DNA from: Streptococcus panodentis
Lineage (GTDB): Bacteria > Bacillota > Bacilli > Lactobacillales > Streptococcaceae
Direction: 5' to 3'
DNA: 29,514 nt
NCBI RefSeq assembly: GCF_017884005.1
Contig: NZ_QFAY01000031.1
Coordinates: 1 to 29,514, forward strand
Notes under the pieces: model-generated
Databases searched by the model: none
The model's input: the letters and a program-made list of their open reading frames with translations, nothing else
Told to the model about the DNA's origin: nothing
Translations under genes and position numbers: made by a program
In this document: one piece after another, positions 14,347 through 26,302 of the stretch
Position numbering within the stretch: the first letter of the stretch is position 1
Layout of the letters: every line of letters starts with the position of its first letter

Positions 14347-15561
14347 TCATACAAAATCTTCAAGTAACTTTTCATCCATCTCGTAAACAACTGGAGAGGA
14401 TTTGATTTTTACAACGAATTTTTTCTTTTCTAGCTTCTTCATAATTGTATCAATCTTTGTACGCTTATATTTTCCCTCAAAAACTTCTACTAGTTGTTTG
14501 TTACTAATTCCCATATGTAAAACATCAAATAATTTATCTTGTCCTAAAACAAATAACACTTCGTTCTCTTGCTCAGATAGAGACAATTTATTGATTATTT
14601 CTCTCAGCTGTTCAACCTCAGTGGTTAATTTAGATAATTTTGATAACATAGTCTCTTGAGCTTGAATAATAATCCTCAACAACGCATCTACAAAAGGAGT
14701 TAAATCACCTTTATTTTTGGGATTTGAAGTTATAGAAAAAGCCTCTTCGTAAGTTTTCTTATTCTGCAAAACAGATTCCGAAATAGATAACCCTGTTAAA
14801 AAGTCTAGCTTTCTTGCCAAATACGAAGAAAGTAAAAACCGTCCCATTCGTCCATTACCATCATAAAAAGGATGAACATATTCAAAAAAGTAGTGCGTTA
14901 TGATAGCTTTAATAATTAAAGGAACTTCTGGATTATTCATAAATAATATGAGTTTCGTTAAATTTTCATCAATCTTTTCTTCATTCGGATCGCCCTGATG
15001 AACATAAGAATTGCCATCTCCCACAAATATTGTTTCTTTTCTAAATAATTTTCCGTCTGGTTTCTTATCTTCAGGCATCTCATCAAGAAATAGCTGATCA
15101 TATATCATTCTAAACTTAGCTGGTAAATCAATTTTTTCAAATTTATTTTCTAAAATGCTTTTATACATTTCCACAATCCCAGAAAAGCGTTTTGTTTTTG
15201 AAGGCGATATATAGGCATCGTTGATTTCTTTACGTGTTGACTTTACACCTTCCATATCGTTAGTGCTCTTTATCTCATCTATAATTTGCGAATAAAATAA
15301 TTTTGGCGCCAATACACTAGACAAAGAAAATGAGGACAACTCAGCACTCATTTTATATATTCTTTCAATCATCGATATATGACTGGGTATGGACAAATAA
15401 AATAACTGATATCTATCTGATAGTCTTTTCTGCTGGCGTTTTGAAAATGGATGGAGTGATAATTCCGTTTTCAATGCAGCCGGACTATTATATCTATTCT
15501 CGTATTCTTTATCATAATTATCAAAATCTTGATAACTCACTATTTCTAATCGTTTATACAT
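14347..15561 (-). CDS. Fic-domain protein (class II, probable AMPylase)
   Basis: 404-residue Fic enzyme, expected to transfer AMP or another phosphate-linked group onto a target protein. The active-site loop HPFYDGNGRMGR (His230 to Arg241) is intact. The inhibitory motif [S/T]xxxE[G/N] occurs N-terminally as 'TNDMEG' (Thr100, Glu104, Gly105), which makes it a class II Fic that keeps itself in check. Residues of about 330-395 look like a winged helix ('LHMGISNKQLVEVFEGKYKRTK'), as in many Fic/DUF4172-type proteins. I chose the ATG at 15561; a TTG at 15576 is possible. Base composition and codon use are markedly more AT-rich than polC and pepS on either side, suggesting acquisition. No antitoxin gene is seen. 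Confidence 0.9.
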   Translation of the reverse strand: MYKRLEIVSYQDFDNYDKEYENRYNSPAALKTELSLHPFSKRQQKRLSDRYQLFYLSIPSHISMIERIYKMSAELSSFSLSSVLAPKLFYSQIIDEIKSTNDMEGVKSTRKEINDAYISPSKTKRFSGIVEMYKSILENKFEKIDLPAKFRMIYDQLFLDEMPEDKKPDGKLFRKETIFVGDGNSYVHQGDPNEEKIDENLTKLILFMNNPEVPLIIKAIITHYFFEYVHPFYDGNGRMGRFLLSSYLARKLDFLTGLSISESVLQNKKTYEEAFSITSNPKNKGDLTPFVDALLRIIIQAQETMLSKLSKLTTEVEQLREIINKLSLSEQENEVLFVLGQDKLFDVLHMGISNKQLVEVFEGKYKRTKIDTIMKKLEKKKFVVKIKSSPVVYEMDEKLLEDFV

Positions 15562-15594
15562 AATATCACCACACAATCAACTTGAATTTCAAAT

Positions 15595-15623
15595 ATTTTA
15601 TCATTTTTTAAAATTCAAGTCAA
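15595..15623 (-). promoter_or_regulatory. Promoter of the fic gene
   Basis: Minus-strand TTGACT (15618-15623), 17-bp spacer, TAAAAT (15595-15600). It leaves a leader of only about 27 nt. The 120-bp AT-rich gap to polC also carries a direct repeat AATACAACAG at 15637-15646 and 15708-15717. Confidence 0.7.
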
Positions 15624-15719
15624 TTTACTGCTAATAAATACAACAGAATTTTCAATTTTATTGTATTTTTAGCTATTTTATCAATTTTAGAATATAACAA
15701 ACGAAACAATACAACAGTA

Positions 15720-18700
15720 TTAGAAAAACTCATCAAACAAACTCAACTGGTTATCCTCAGGCATATTTCCTAGTATACCCATATCGTCCATTTTTTCGAC
15801 TAGGGTGCTAGAGAGGCCGCCGCGTTTGCGGAGTTCGGTCTTAGAGAGGAATTCGCCTTCCTCCCGGGCTTTGACCACTTGGCGGGCAACGTTGTCCCCC
15901 AGACCGTCCATGGCAGAGAAAGGCGGGATTAGGGTGTCCCCCTCGATGAGAAACTCAGTCGCATGGCTCTTATAGAGGTCCAGCTTGCCGAACTTGAAGC
16001 CCCGCTCCAGCATTTCATTGACGATTTCCAAGGTCGTATAAAGGTCAATTTCTACATTGGAAGCTTCGTTGTTCTTGCGCTTTTCAGCAATTTCTGCCAG
16101 CCTGCGTTTGACCGCATCGAGACCGCCGCTCATGGTTTTGATGTCAAAGGCCTTGGCCCGAATCGAGAAGTAGGCACAGTAGTAATAAATGGGGTGATGC
16201 ACCTTGAAATAAGCTACCCGCAGGGCCATCATCACGTAGGCCGCCGCATGGGCCTTGGGGAACATGTACTTGATCTTGCCGCAGGACTCGATGTACCATT
16301 CGGGCACATTATTTTCCTTCATAGAAGCAATATAGCCATTGCGCTCATCATCAGAAATCTTGAGCCAGAGGCCCTTCCGCACCCGCTCCATGATGGTAAA
16401 GGCCATCTTAGGCTCTAAGCCCTTGTGCATGAGGTAAACCATGATGTCGTCCCGACAGCCGATAACAGTGGACAGATCGGCTATGCCCTGCTTGATCAGG
16501 TCCTGAGCATTGCCCAGCCAGACATCGGTCCCGTGGGACAGACCAGACAGCTGCAGCAATTCCGCAAAGGTCGTCGGATGGGTCTCATCGACCATGCCGC
16601 GGACAAAGTTGGTCCCAAACTCCGGAATACCCAGCATCCCCGTCGGCGTGCCAATCTGCTCCTGGGTCACACCCAGCACTTCCGTCCCTGAAAAGAGAGC
16701 CATGACGCCCGCATCATCCATGGGAATGTCATTGGGATCGATGCCGGACAAGTCCTGGAGCTTGCGAATCATGGTGGGATCATCGTGTCCCAGGACATCC
16801 AGCTTGAGGACATTTTCATCAATATCATGGAAATTAAAGTGAGTGGTCTGCCACTCGGCTGTCACATCATCAGCCGGATACTGGACCGGCGTAAAATCAT
16901 AAACATCCATGTAGTTAGGGATAACAACGATACCGCCCGGGTGCTGACCGGTCGTCCGCTTGACTCCAGCTGCTCCCAGAGCCAGGCGCTCCACCTCGGC
17001 GTCCCGGTAGAACTTGCCGTAGTCGCGCTCATAGCCCTTGACAAAGCCGAAGGCTGTCTTGGCTGCCACCGTACCAACGGTACCGGCCCGAAAGGCATAG
17101 TCAGCTCCAAAGATGTCCCGCACGTCCAAGTGGGCGCTGGGCTGATCCTCTCCAGAGAAGTTGAGGTCAATATCGGGTACCTTGTCCCCGTCAAACCCAA
17201 GGAAAGTCTCAAAGGGAATATCCTGACCGTTCTTGCTGAGCTTGTGGCCGCACTCTGGACAGTCCTTATCCGGCATATCAAAACCGGAACCATAGGAGCC
17301 GTCGGTGATAAATTCGCTGTATTGGCACTTGCCGCAGACATAGTGAGGCGACAGAGGATTGACCTCGGTAATCCCGATCATGGTCGCGACAAAGCTGGAG
17401 CCGACAGACCCCCGCGAGCCAACCAGATAGCCCCGCTCATTGGAGCGTTGCACCAGCATCTGCGAAGCCAGATAAATCACGGCAAAGCCATTCCCCAAGA
17501 TAGAGGTCAGCTCTTTTTCAATCCGCAGGTCCACAATATCGGGCAGTGGATTGCCGTAAATCTCAAAGGCCTTCTCATAAGTCAGCTCAGCAACCGTCTC
17601 CTCTGCCTTGTCAATGAAAGGCGTGTAGAGATCGCCCTTGACCACCTCGACCGGCTCAAAGGTCTCGGCCAGCTGATTGGGATTGGTGATGACCAGTTTC
17701 TTGGCCAAGTCCTCTCCCAGAAAGGCAAACTCGTCCAGCATTTCATTGGTGGTCCGAAAATGAGCCTTGGGCAGCGGCGCGGGCTGAGCATTTTCCCCGT
17801 GGCCAATGGTCCGGTTGATGATAGCTCCCTGCCCCAGACTGCGGACGATAATCTCGCGGTAAATCTCGTCTTCGGGCTCCAGATAGTGGACATTGCCCGT
17901 CGCAAGGACCGGCTTGCCCAAGCGGTCTCCGACCTCAATCAAGTTTCGAATAATGGTCTGCAGCTCTTCCTGATCCTTGATCTGCTCCTTGGCAATGAGC
18001 GGAGCATAAATGGCCGGCGGCATGACCTCGATAAAGTCATAATACTTGGCTGTTTCGACCGCCGCATCCACTCCCTGAGAGACCACAGCATCAAAGACTT
18101 CGCCCTCTGAGCAGGCGGAGCCCAGTATCAAGCCCTCACGATGGGCATCCAGTACGGTCCGCGGTATCCGCGGGACACCTTCGAAATACTTGGTATTGGA
18201 CAGACTGACTAACTTGAAAATATTCTTGAGCCCCGTCTGATTTTTCACATAAATGGTCGCATGTTTGACCCGAGCTTTCTTGTAAGAATTCTCATCGACC
18301 AGATCCGTATTCAGATCCTTGAGATTGGTCACACCATGCTTTTCAGCCACATCCTTGATAAAGATAAAGAGCAGGCGGCCGGTTGCTTCGGCATCGTAAT
18401 TGGCCATGTGGTGGTGCTCCAGGGCAATCTGGAAGCGCTTGGTCAGAGGCCCCAGACCGTGACGCTTGTACTCTGGATAGAGATTGCGGGCAAATTCCAG
18501 CGTATCGATGACTGGCTGGCTGATGCGGGGCAGGCCGTGGCGCTCATAATTGACATTCATAAAACCGACGTCAAAGGTAGCATTGTGGGCCACAAGGATA
18601 CTGTCCTGGCAGAAATCCTGAAACTCCTGCAGGACCTGCTCCAGCGGCTTGGCATTGCGGACATGCTCGTCGGTAATGCCGGTCAAATCCGTCGTAAAGG

Positions 18701-20114
18701 CTGACAGGGGATGGCCGGGGTTGATAAATTCGTCAAACTCGGCAATTACATTGCCCTTGTGCATCTTAGAAGCGGCCACCTGAATCAGGTCATTATAAAC
18801 CGCTGAAAGGCCGGTCGTTTCCACGTCAAAGACGACATAAGTCGCCTCTTTGAGGTCCTGGTCCTCCTCATGATAGACAATGGGTACCTTGTCTTCCACG
18901 ATATTGGCCTCCATGCCGTAAATCAGCTGGATACCAGCCTTCTTGGCTGCCTTGTAGCCGTGGGGGAAGCTCTGCACATTGCCGTGGTCGGTAATGGCGA
19001 CAGCCTTGTGGCCCCACTTAGCCGCTGTCGCTACGATCTCCTCCACTTCGGGCAGGGCATCCATGGTGGACATATTGGTATGGGCGTGAAATTCGACCCG
19101 CTTCTGACCCTCCGGCATCAGGTCCTTACGCTCATAGTGGGTAACGGCCTGCACATCCTGGACATTCATGGTCAGGTCGCGGGTGAAGTTGTTCATCTCC
19201 ACATTGCCCCGCACGCGCAGCCAGACACCTTTCTTAATCATGTCAAACTTCTTGGCTTCTTCTTCGTTTTTCAGCCATTTCTGCAGAGCAAAGCTGGAAG
19301 TGTAGTCGGTCATCTTGAAGTTGAGCAAGACCCGGCCGGTCCGAGTGACCTTCTGCTCCAGATCAAAGACCATGCCCTCAAAGACCAGACGGTTTTCCTC
19401 GGTCTGCACCTCGATCATAGGCGTAATCTCAGCCTTATCCAGCTTGGGCTTGGCTGCAGCCTTGCGAGCCTGAAAATCACTGTAGGAAGGCTTTTCTTCG
19501 CTGGGGGGCGGCGCCATCTGCGCCAGCGACTCCATGGCCCTCAGGGCTTCATCATTGGCTTCCTGCTCGACCCTATCCTTATGAGCCTGAAAATTCTGAG
19601 CCTGCTGCTGGGTCAGCTCGTCATTGTGCTGGACCTGACAGGTCAGTTTGGGAAAGCCAAACTTGGTCAGCTGGCGGCTGAGATTGGGCAGGTGATTCTT
19701 GCGGAAATGCTCCGTATCAATGGTCGAAGCCCCTTCAATGAGCAGCCTATCTCCATCCAAATGAACTTTCAAATCCTGATACAGGCTCCTAAAGCCATGG
19801 CTGGCACAGGGGCCGTCCTCAAAGGCCAGTTGGTAGTAGGCCTGCAGCAGCTCGTCCGTCACCTGCGGGTCTTCCACATGAATCTCAAAAACAGCCTGAT
19901 TGCCGGTCTTAGAAAACTCCTCAGCCAAACGGCTTTTCAGCTCCCGAAAAAGCTCAGCGGGAAGAATCTCCGAAAATGAAAAATGAAACTCCCAGACCTT
20001 GCTGAGCTTATGCACCAGGACCTTCTCAATTTCCCCATGCAAAAAGGCCTCTGAATTCCTCATTTCCAGCGGCATACCGAGCTGACTCATTAAAATTTCA
20101 AACTTGTTTGACAT
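15720..20114 (-). CDS. polC: DNA polymerase III PolC-type alpha subunit
   Basis: 1464-residue replicative polymerase of low-GC Gram-positives, which combines polymerase and proofreading in one chain. Order of domains: N-terminal domain; OB fold (about 235-330); PHP part 1 ('[18 protein letters not shown]', about 340); DnaQ-type 3'-5' exonuclease inserted at about 425-590 ('FDVETTGLS', 'HNATFDVGF'); PHP part 2; then the palm with 'GSRGSVGSS' (about 900), a zinc finger with CxxC pairs (about 927-956) and catalytic 'PDIDLNFSG' (about 980). The C-terminus '[11 protein letters not shown]' carries a beta-clamp-binding motif. The start was set at the ATG at 20114 with GAGGA upstream; a GTG codon directly precedes it. 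It is monocistronic in appearance. Confidence 0.98.
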   Translation of the reverse strand: MSNKFEILMSQLGMPLEMRNSEAFLHGEIEKVLVHKLSKVWEFHFSFSEILPAELFRELKSRLAEEFSKTGNQAVFEIHVEDPQVTDELLQAYYQLAFEDGPCASHGFRSLYQDLKVHLDGDRLLIEGASTIDTEHFRKNHLPNLSRQLTKFGFPKLTCQVQHNDELTQQQAQNFQAHKDRVEQEANDEALRAMESLAQMAPPPSEEKPSYSDFQARKAAAKPKLDKAEITPMIEVQTEENRLVFEGMVFDLEQKVTRTGRVLLNFKMTDYTSSFALQKWLKNEEEAKKFDMIKKGVWLRVRGNVEMNNFTRDLTMNVQDVQAVTHYERKDLMPEGQKRVEFHAHTNMSTMDALPEVEEIVATAAKWGHKAVAITDHGNVQSFPHGYKAAKKAGIQLIYGMEANIVEDKVPIVYHEEDQDLKEATYVVFDVETTGLSAVYNDLIQVAASKMHKGNVIAEFDEFINPGHPLSAFTTDLTGITDEHVRNAKPLEQVLQEFQDFCQDSILVAHNATFDVGFMNVNYERHGLPRISQPVIDTLEFARNLYPEYKRHGLGPLTKRFQIALEHHHMANYDAEATGRLLFIFIKDVAEKHGVTNLKDLNTDLVDENSYKKARVKHATIYVKNQTGLKNIFKLVSLSNTKYFEGVPRIPRTVLDAHREGLILGSACSEGEVFDAVVSQGVDAAVETAKYYDFIEVMPPAIYAPLIAKEQIKDQEELQTIIRNLIEVGDRLGKPVLATGNVHYLEPEDEIYREIIVRSLGQGAIINRTIGHGENAQPAPLPKAHFRTTNEMLDEFAFLGEDLAKKLVITNPNQLAETFEPVEVVKGDLYTPFIDKAEETVAELTYEKAFEIYGNPLPDIVDLRIEKELTSILGNGFAVIYLASQMLVQRSNERGYLVGSRGSVGSSFVATMIGITEVNPLSPHYVCGKCQYSEFITDGSYGSGFDMPDKDCPECGHKLSKNGQDIPFETFLGFDGDKVPDIDLNFSGEDQPSAHLDVRDIFGADYAFRAGTVGTVAAKTAFGFVKGYERDYGKFYRDAEVERLALGAAGVKRTTGQHPGGIVVIPNYMDVYDFTPVQYPADDVTAEWQTTHFNFHDIDENVLKLDVLGHDDPTMIRKLQDLSGIDPNDIPMDDAGVMALFSGTEVLGVTQEQIGTPTGMLGIPEFGTNFVRGMVDETHPTTFAELLQLSGLSHGTDVWLGNAQDLIKQGIADLSTVIGCRDDIMVYLMHKGLEPKMAFTIMERVRKGLWLKISDDERNGYIASMKENNVPEWYIESCGKIKYMFPKAHAAAYVMMALRVAYFKVHHPIYYYCAYFSIRAKAFDIKTMSGGLDAVKRRLAEIAEKRKNNEASNVEIDLYTTLEIVNEMLERGFKFGKLDLYKSHATEFLIEGDTLIPPFSAMDGLGDNVARQVVKAREEGEFLSKTELRKRGGLSSTLVEKMDDMGILGNMPEDNQLSLFDEFF

Positions 20115-20141
20115 CACATTTCCTCGTACAGTAGTGACCCT

Positions 20142-20150
20142 ATTTTATCA
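20142..20150 (-). promoter_or_regulatory. polC extended -10 promoter element
   Basis: Minus-strand TGATAAAAT (TGn plus hexamer TAAAAT at 20142-20147), about 25 bp before the ribosome binding site. No convincing -35. Confidence 0.45.
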
Positions 20151-20173
20151 TAAATTGCGGCTTTTTTCGATAG

Positions 20174-20206
20174 AAAAAGAGCAGAACGAATGCATCGTCT
20201 GCCTCT
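20174..20206 (-). terminator. Terminator of the PH-domain gene
   Basis: On the minus strand AGAGGCAGACGA pairs with TCGTTCTGCTCT (20178-20206, minor mismatches), followed by TTTTTC. Confidence 0.75.
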
Positions 20207-20210
20207 TCTT

Positions 20211-20591
20211 TTATTTCAGCACCGCCTCTGCCAGGGCCTTCTGGATGGCGATGACGCTCTTGTCGCTGCGGAACTGCAGGGTTTCTGCGGGTTCTTCTGC
20301 GCTGGAGACCCAGATTTTCAGCTCGGCGTCTAGGTCGAAATGCCCCGCCGTTTCGACTGAGAAACGGGAAATGGAGCGATAGGGATAGGATTTATAGGCC
20401 GTCTTTTTGCCGGTCATTCCCTGCTTGTCCACCAGGATCAAACGGGAATCTGTAAAGACAATCAAATCCCGAATCAGGCTGAAAGCCAGCTCTACATTTT
20501 CGGATGAGGTCAGAATGTCCTCCAGCTGCCTTTCCACCTTGTCGATATCTTTCTGCGAGGCATTGCCCAGCAATCCGCTAAATAATCCCAT
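20211..20591 (-). CDS. Bacterial PH-domain protein (YvbH-like, bPH_1)
   Basis: 126-residue soluble protein made almost wholly of a bacterial pleckstrin-homology-like domain: 'DLIVFTDSRLILVDKQGMTGKKTAYKSYPYRSISRFSVETAG' is the diagnostic strand series, and a C-terminal helix closes the fold. Function unknown; relatives form small oligomeric rings. The start was set at the ATG at 20591, where GAGAGGAT precedes at good spacing; the in-frame start at 20606 lacks one. It has its own promoter and terminator, sitting alone between polC and proS. Confidence 0.85.
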   Translation of the reverse strand: MGLFSGLLGNASQKDIDKVERQLEDILTSSENVELAFSLIRDLIVFTDSRLILVDKQGMTGKKTAYKSYPYRSISRFSVETAGHFDLDAELKIWVSSAEEPAETLQFRSDKSVIAIQKALAEAVLK

Positions 20592-20618
20592 TTTGTATCC
20601 TCTCATTCATTTTTTCCT

Positions 20619-20647
20619 ACTATAGCATTTTCAGCACTATTTGGCAA
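20619..20647 (-). promoter_or_regulatory. Promoter of the PH-domain gene
   Basis: Minus-strand TTGCCA (20642-20647), 17-bp spacer, TATAGT (20619-20624) with an extended TGC. The -35 touches the T tract of the proS terminator. Confidence 0.65.
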
Positions 20648-20675
20648 AGAAAAACTGCCAGACCAGCTGACAGTT
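20647..20675 (-). terminator. Terminator of proS
   Basis: 9-bp stem with one G-U pair, AACTGTCAG / CTGGCAGTT on the minus strand (20653-20675), followed by TTTCTTT. It ends the uppS-cdsA-rseP-proS transcript. Confidence 0.8.
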
Positions 20676-20687
20676 TTGCAGTAATTT

Positions 20688-22553
<1,866 letters not shown>

Positions 22554-22598
22554 TCATCTTCATAGAATGGTTTCTTTTTTCTCTTTCCAAGATAGCTC

Positions 22599-23855
22599 TT
22601 AGAAGAATAATTTCATAATATCGTTCCAAGTCACCACAATCATGAGCAGGACCATGACAGCAACTCCGGCCAGAGTGACATAGGTTTCCGTTTCCCGTTT
22701 CAGAGGCTTCCTGCGAATGACCTCCAGAATGTTGAGGACGATTTTCCCGCCGTCCAAAGCCGGAATGGGAATCAGGTTGAAAATACCAATATTGAGCGAC
22801 AGCATAGCCAGAAGATTGAGCACCGCCGGCAGGCCCTGCTGGGCTGCCTGACTGCTGAAATTATAAATGGCCACGGGGCCGCCCAGATTATTGATATTAA
22901 AATTAAAAATGATGTCTTTTAAAGCAGTCAGGATCCGGACAGTTGTCGTCCAGGTGGCAGTAAAGGCCCCCAAGACCTTATCCCAGAAACCGGTTTTCAT
23001 AGCCGGCGAAACGCCGATTAGATAGCGGTCGCCCTCCTTCTTGGGCTCTACGGTCGCTTCCTGAGTCTTGCCGCCGCTCTTGTAGGTCACCTGCAGCTGC
23101 GGTGCTTCCTTGGCATCGGCAGTTGATTTTGCAATCGCCTCCGTCAGATCGCTCCAGTTTGCAATCTCATAGCCGTTGACCTTGACAATCTGATCATCGC
23201 TCTTAATCCCCGCTGCTGCAACCGCTCCGCCGTCCATTACCCGAAAGTGGTTGCTGTTGACATCCTGCACACCGCCTTGGACAAAAGCCAAAAGCATAAA
23301 AACAAAGACGCTGAGGATAAAATTGTTCATAGGGCCGGCAAAGTTGGTGATGAGACGGCCCCAAATCGAAGCATTCTGATACTGCACATCCAGAGGTGCA
23401 ATCCGAACTTCCGTCCCATCCTCCTCTACGATGGTTGCATCGTGGTCCACCGGATAAGTCGCCAATTCTTCCAGGACCAGCCCGGTGATTTCCAGCTTCT
23501 CTTCAAAGTCAAAAGCTGTCACACTCATGGGCAGGGCTGTCTGGTCTACCTTTTTGCCGGACAGATTGATGCGCACCACCTTGCCTTCCTCATCCAGAGT
23601 CAGGCTGGCCGGAGTGCCAATCTTAATATCAGTCGAATCTTCTCCCCAGCCGGCCATGCGGACATAGCCACCCAAAGGCAGGATGCGAATCGTATAGGCC
23701 GTCCCGTCTTTTCCGATATGGGAGAAGATTTTTGGTCCCATACCAATGGCAAATTCCCGGACCAAAATACCTGATTTTTTAGCAAAGTAGAAGTGCCCAA
23801 ACTCATGGACCACTACAATGACGCCAAAAATAATAATAAATGTAACAAATTGCAT
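22599..23855 (-). CDS. rseP: RIP metalloprotease RseP (Eep)
   Basis: 418-residue site-2 protease, called Eep in enterococci and streptococci. It is an integral membrane zinc protease that cuts substrates within the membrane, including lipoprotein signal peptides that yield peptide pheromones and anti-sigma factors. Zinc ligands His17 and His21 with catalytic Glu18 lie in HEFGH inside the first transmembrane helix; the third ligand is Asp368 in '[10 protein letters not shown]'. A PDZ domain occupies about residues 190-280. Only a weak AGAAG precedes the ATG; a better AGGAAAGG lies too far upstream (15 nt). It is separated from cdsA by an unusual 222-bp spacer. Confidence 0.96.
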   Translation of the reverse strand: MQFVTFIIIFGVIVVVHEFGHFYFAKKSGILVREFAIGMGPKIFSHIGKDGTAYTIRILPLGGYVRMAGWGEDSTDIKIGTPASLTLDEEGKVVRINLSGKKVDQTALPMSVTAFDFEEKLEITGLVLEELATYPVDHDATIVEEDGTEVRIAPLDVQYQNASIWGRLITNFAGPMNNFILSVFVFMLLAFVQGGVQDVNSNHFRVMDGGAVAAAGIKSDDQIVKVNGYEIANWSDLTEAIAKSTADAKEAPQLQVTYKSGGKTQEATVEPKKEGDRYLIGVSPAMKTGFWDKVLGAFTATWTTTVRILTALKDIIFNFNINNLGGPVAIYNFSSQAAQQGLPAVLNLLAMLSLNIGIFNLIPIPALDGGKIVLNILEVIRRKPLKRETETYVTLAGVAVMVLLMIVVTWNDIMKLFF

Positions 23856-24077
23856 GGACTTCTATTTATACCTTTCCTAGAAATCTTGTTTTTCTTTACA
23901 ATCAAAGAAGGAGCAGAAAGCGGCCACATGATGAACCCAGCTTCCACCCCTCAGCTGATACTTTTGGTAATAGAACAGGAACTCATCTAAAAAATGAAGC
24001 ATTTCATTCTGGTCTATTATCAGATTCCTTCCGATTAGAAAACTTGTCAATTTGGCTTTCAACCATGCACTGCTGCC
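23856..24077 (-). other. Spacer between cdsA and rseP with a degenerate-looking ORF
   Basis: This insert sits in an otherwise tightly packed operon. The minus strand has an open frame of 61 codons (23877-24062) that would need a TTG start without a good ribosome binding site. An ATG at 24066 in another frame, 9 nt after AAGG, gives 20 codons only. The longer frame reads '...FLDEFLFYYQKYQLRGG...' and matches nothing I recognise. It may be a frameshifted remnant or simply leader sequence for rseP. No terminator or clear promoter is visible. Confidence 0.35.
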
Positions 24078-24881
24078 TTAGAACAAGCCAAAAAAATGCA
24101 TGAGCGGGAAGACAAAAATCAGACTGTCAAAGCGGTCCAAAACACCGCCGTGGCCCGGAATAAACTTCCCAGAATCTTTGACGCCGAAATGGCGCTTGAG
24201 AGCACTCTCAACCAAGTCACCAAACTGACCGGCAATACTGAAGACCACTGTCAGCACCAGCATAACAAAGAAATTATAAGGCGTCGCCACCTGCGGCCGG
24301 ACGAACATAAAGATTGCGGCTACCAGCACGGCCGCAAGAATTCCGCCCAGACTGCCTTCGATGGTTTTGTTCGGGGAGACATGGGGCAGGAGTTTTCTCC
24401 TGCCGTAGCGCGTACCGACCAAATAAGCACCGCTGTCTGTTGCCCAGACGATAAAGAGGGCCAGCAGGACCTTGTCCACATTCATGAGGCGGGCATCGAT
24501 CAAGGCATTGAAGCCCAGACCGACATAGAAGCTGGATGCGATAGGATAGGCTGCATCCTCAAAACTGTAGCTTGTACTGAGAACGGTACAGCCCAGCAGC
24601 AGAAAGACAACCAGGCCATAGGCCACCACATTGCCGTCCACCGGCAGAACTTTCAGGTAGTTTTCCAAAGGCAGGGTCAGGACAAAGGCTGCCAGCATGG
24701 CCAGCACTCCCTCAATCGAAGTCGAAGGCAGTCTCTTCATCCGCAGCAGTTCATGGACTGCCAGCATCGCCAACAGACCGACCAGAATCTGAAAAGCCAC
24801 TCCGCCCATCAATACCAGAGGTATAAAGATAGCCAAGGCAATGAAGCCAAAAATAACACGTTTTTGTAAATCCTTACTCAT
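24078..24881 (-). CDS. cdsA: Phosphatidate cytidylyltransferase
   Basis: 267-residue polytopic membrane enzyme that makes CDP-diacylglycerol from phosphatidate and CTP, the branch point to phosphatidylglycerol and cardiolipin. The C-terminal CDP-DAG synthase signature is complete: 'SALKRHFGVKDSGKFIPGHGGVLDRFDS' region, with the Lys, Asp and Gly residues intact. About seven to eight hydrophobic segments. The start was set at the ATG at 24881, 5 nt after GGGAG and giving 'MSKDLQKRV'; the upstream in-frame start at 24905 overlaps uppS. It begins 10 bp after uppS, clearly co-transcribed. Confidence 0.96.
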   Translation of the reverse strand: MSKDLQKRVIFGFIALAIFIPLVLMGGVAFQILVGLLAMLAVHELLRMKRLPSTSIEGVLAMLAAFVLTLPLENYLKVLPVDGNVVAYGLVVFLLLGCTVLSTSYSFEDAAYPIASSFYVGLGFNALIDARLMNVDKVLLALFIVWATDSGAYLVGTRYGRRKLLPHVSPNKTIEGSLGGILAAVLVAAIFMFVRPQVATPYNFFVMLVLTVVFSIAGQFGDLVESALKRHFGVKDSGKFIPGHGGVLDRFDSLIFVFPLMHFFGLF

Positions 24882-24891
24882 ACTTTCTCCC

Positions 24892-25641
24892 TTATACACC
24901 GCCAAAACGTCTGTTGCGGCGGCTGTATTCCGCCACAGCTTCTTTCAAGGCCTTCTCATCAAAATCCGGCCAGAGAACATCCGTGAAGTAAAGCTCGCTG
25001 TAAGCTGTCTGCCAAGGCAGGAAATTGCTGAGGCGCAGCTCTCCGCTGGTCCGAATGACCAGATCAGGGTCCCGCAGCAGACGCGGCAGGCTGCTGGTAT
25101 AGAGATAATTGCCAATCATATCTTCTGTGATGTCACTGGGACTGAACTTGGCATCCAAAATATCCTGAGCAATCAGCTTCACAGCCTGATTAATCTCATC
25201 GCGGCCGCCGTAGTTCAAAGCAAAGTTAAGAATGAGGCCGGTATTCAGACGGGTCAGGCTTTCAGCCTTTTCCAAAGCTTCAAAGGTCGCTTTGGGCAGC
25301 TTTTCGGTGTCCCCTATCATCTGAATCTTGACCTTATTCTTGTGCAGTTCCGGAACATAGCGGTCATAGAATTCCACCGGGAGGTTCATGATAAAGGAAA
25401 CCTCCTTTTCCGGCCGCGACCAGTTTTCCGTTGAAAAGGCATAAACCGTCAGGACCTGCACCCCCATCTCCTTGGCTGCAATTGTGACATTCTGCAGGGT
25501 CTCCATCCCAGCCTTATGCCCAAACACTCGCGGCTGCATTCTTTTCTTTGCCCAACGACCGTTCCCATCCATAATAATGGCAATATGCTTGGGAACATTC
25601 AGCGGTGCGTTCAGCTTTTCTTTTTTCTTAAAACTAAACAT
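24892..25641 (-). CDS. uppS: Undecaprenyl diphosphate synthase (isoprenyl transferase)
   Basis: 249-residue cis-prenyltransferase that extends farnesyl-PP with isopentenyl-PP to C55 undecaprenyl-PP, the lipid carrier for peptidoglycan, teichoic acids and capsules. Signatures: 'IIMDGNGRWAKKR' with catalytic Asp25, 'TVYAFSTENW', and the C-terminal 'DLVIRTSGELRLSNFLPWQ' with the Arg/Ser residues that bind IPP. Length is normal. It is the first gene of the uppS-cdsA-rseP-proS cluster, with an extended -10 promoter at 25674-25682. Confidence 0.97.
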   Translation of the reverse strand: MFSFKKKEKLNAPLNVPKHIAIIMDGNGRWAKKRMQPRVFGHKAGMETLQNVTIAAKEMGVQVLTVYAFSTENWSRPEKEVSFIMNLPVEFYDRYVPELHKNKVKIQMIGDTEKLPKATFEALEKAESLTRLNTGLILNFALNYGGRDEINQAVKLIAQDILDAKFSPSDITEDMIGNYLYTSSLPRLLRDPDLVIRTSGELRLSNFLPWQTAYSELYFTDVLWPDFDEKALKEAVAEYSRRNRRFGGV

Positions 25642-25673
25642 ACTTTTTATCCTATTTGAAGTTTTATCATTTC

Positions 25674-25682
25674 ATTATAACA
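25674..25682 (-). promoter_or_regulatory. Promoter of the uppS operon
   Basis: Minus-strand extended -10 TGTTATAAT (hexamer 25674-25679), without a clear -35, about 33 bp before the uppS ATG. Confidence 0.65.
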
Positions 25683-25768
25683 TAAATCCTTGGAATGTGG
25701 GCATTTGACTCTATGTTCTGCAGGCAGAAGTGCAAAAAAAGCGACAAAGCGTCAACTTTCCAGCCGAC

Positions 25769-25796
25769 AAAAAAAGAACAGCCTGCAGCTGCTGTC
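25769..25796 (-). terminator. Terminator of yajC
   Basis: On the minus strand ACAGC(AGCTGCAG)GCTGT followed by TCTTTTTTT, in the 169-bp gap between yajC and the uppS operon. Confidence 0.8.
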
Positions 25797-25810
25797 CTCT
25801 CTCCATGCTA

Positions 25811-26152
25811 TTACTCTTCTTCAATCGCAGATTCCTGCTCTGGTGCATCCACATTTACTTCGCCGTCAACTCCTGCGGCTGCCGGAATTCCTTCAGAAAG
25901 CGGCAAAACCGTCTTAATAGCTGTCAGCTCAAAGGTCAGGTAAACTCCGTCTACATCCAGTACGACGATTTTCTTATCCGTATCCACTTCATCAACAGTC
26001 CCGTAGAGACCGCCAATCGTGATGACCTCATAGCCTTTTTGCAGTTTATTTAGGCTTTCCATCCGCTTTTCAGCCTGTTTCTTCTGCGAACGCTGCATGA
26101 AGAACATCAGTCCAATCATGGCAACAAACATTAAAATTAATTGAAGATTCAT
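25811..26152 (-). CDS. yajC: Preprotein translocase subunit YajC
   Basis: 113-residue accessory subunit of the Sec translocon. One N-terminal transmembrane helix (residues 3-19, 'LQLILMFVAMIGLMFFM') is followed by the basic 'QRSQKKQAEKRMESLNKLQKGYEVITIGGLYGTV' region diagnostic of YajC, then a small beta domain and an acidic tail rich in Glu that is longer than in E. coli. AAAGGAG precedes the ATG. It is monocistronic, with its own promoter and terminator. Confidence 0.94.
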   Translation of the reverse strand: MNLQLILMFVAMIGLMFFMQRSQKKQAEKRMESLNKLQKGYEVITIGGLYGTVDEVDTDKKIVVLDVDGVYLTFELTAIKTVLPLSEGIPAAAGVDGEVNVDAPEQESAIEEE

Positions 26153-26183
26153 GCTCTACTCCTTTATATTTCATATATGAACT

Positions 26184-26212
26184 ACTATAGCAGATTTCAG
26201 GTACTTTTACAA
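26184..26212 (-). promoter_or_regulatory. yajC promoter
   Basis: Minus-strand TTGTAA (26207-26212), 17-bp spacer, TATAGT (26184-26189). Confidence 0.7.
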
Positions 26213-26302
26213 GGCGATTTTGTGATTTTAGACAAAGTCATTCTCAGGTCTGATATCAAACGATGAGCGTTCACACCAGAGCAGACAGAATGGGCAGACC
26301 AT

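Noticed and set aside
14347..15561. Fic/antitoxin pair
   Set aside because: No small antitoxin ORF with the inhibitory motif lies next to the gene; the inhibitory motif is inside the Fic protein itself.
16785..18110. 441-codon open frame on the plus strand, opposite polC
   Set aside because: It lies wholly antisense to a certain polC, has no ribosome binding site or recognisable domain, and reads like the mirror of biased codons. The same applies to the plus-strand frames at 18870-19979 and 24096-24869.
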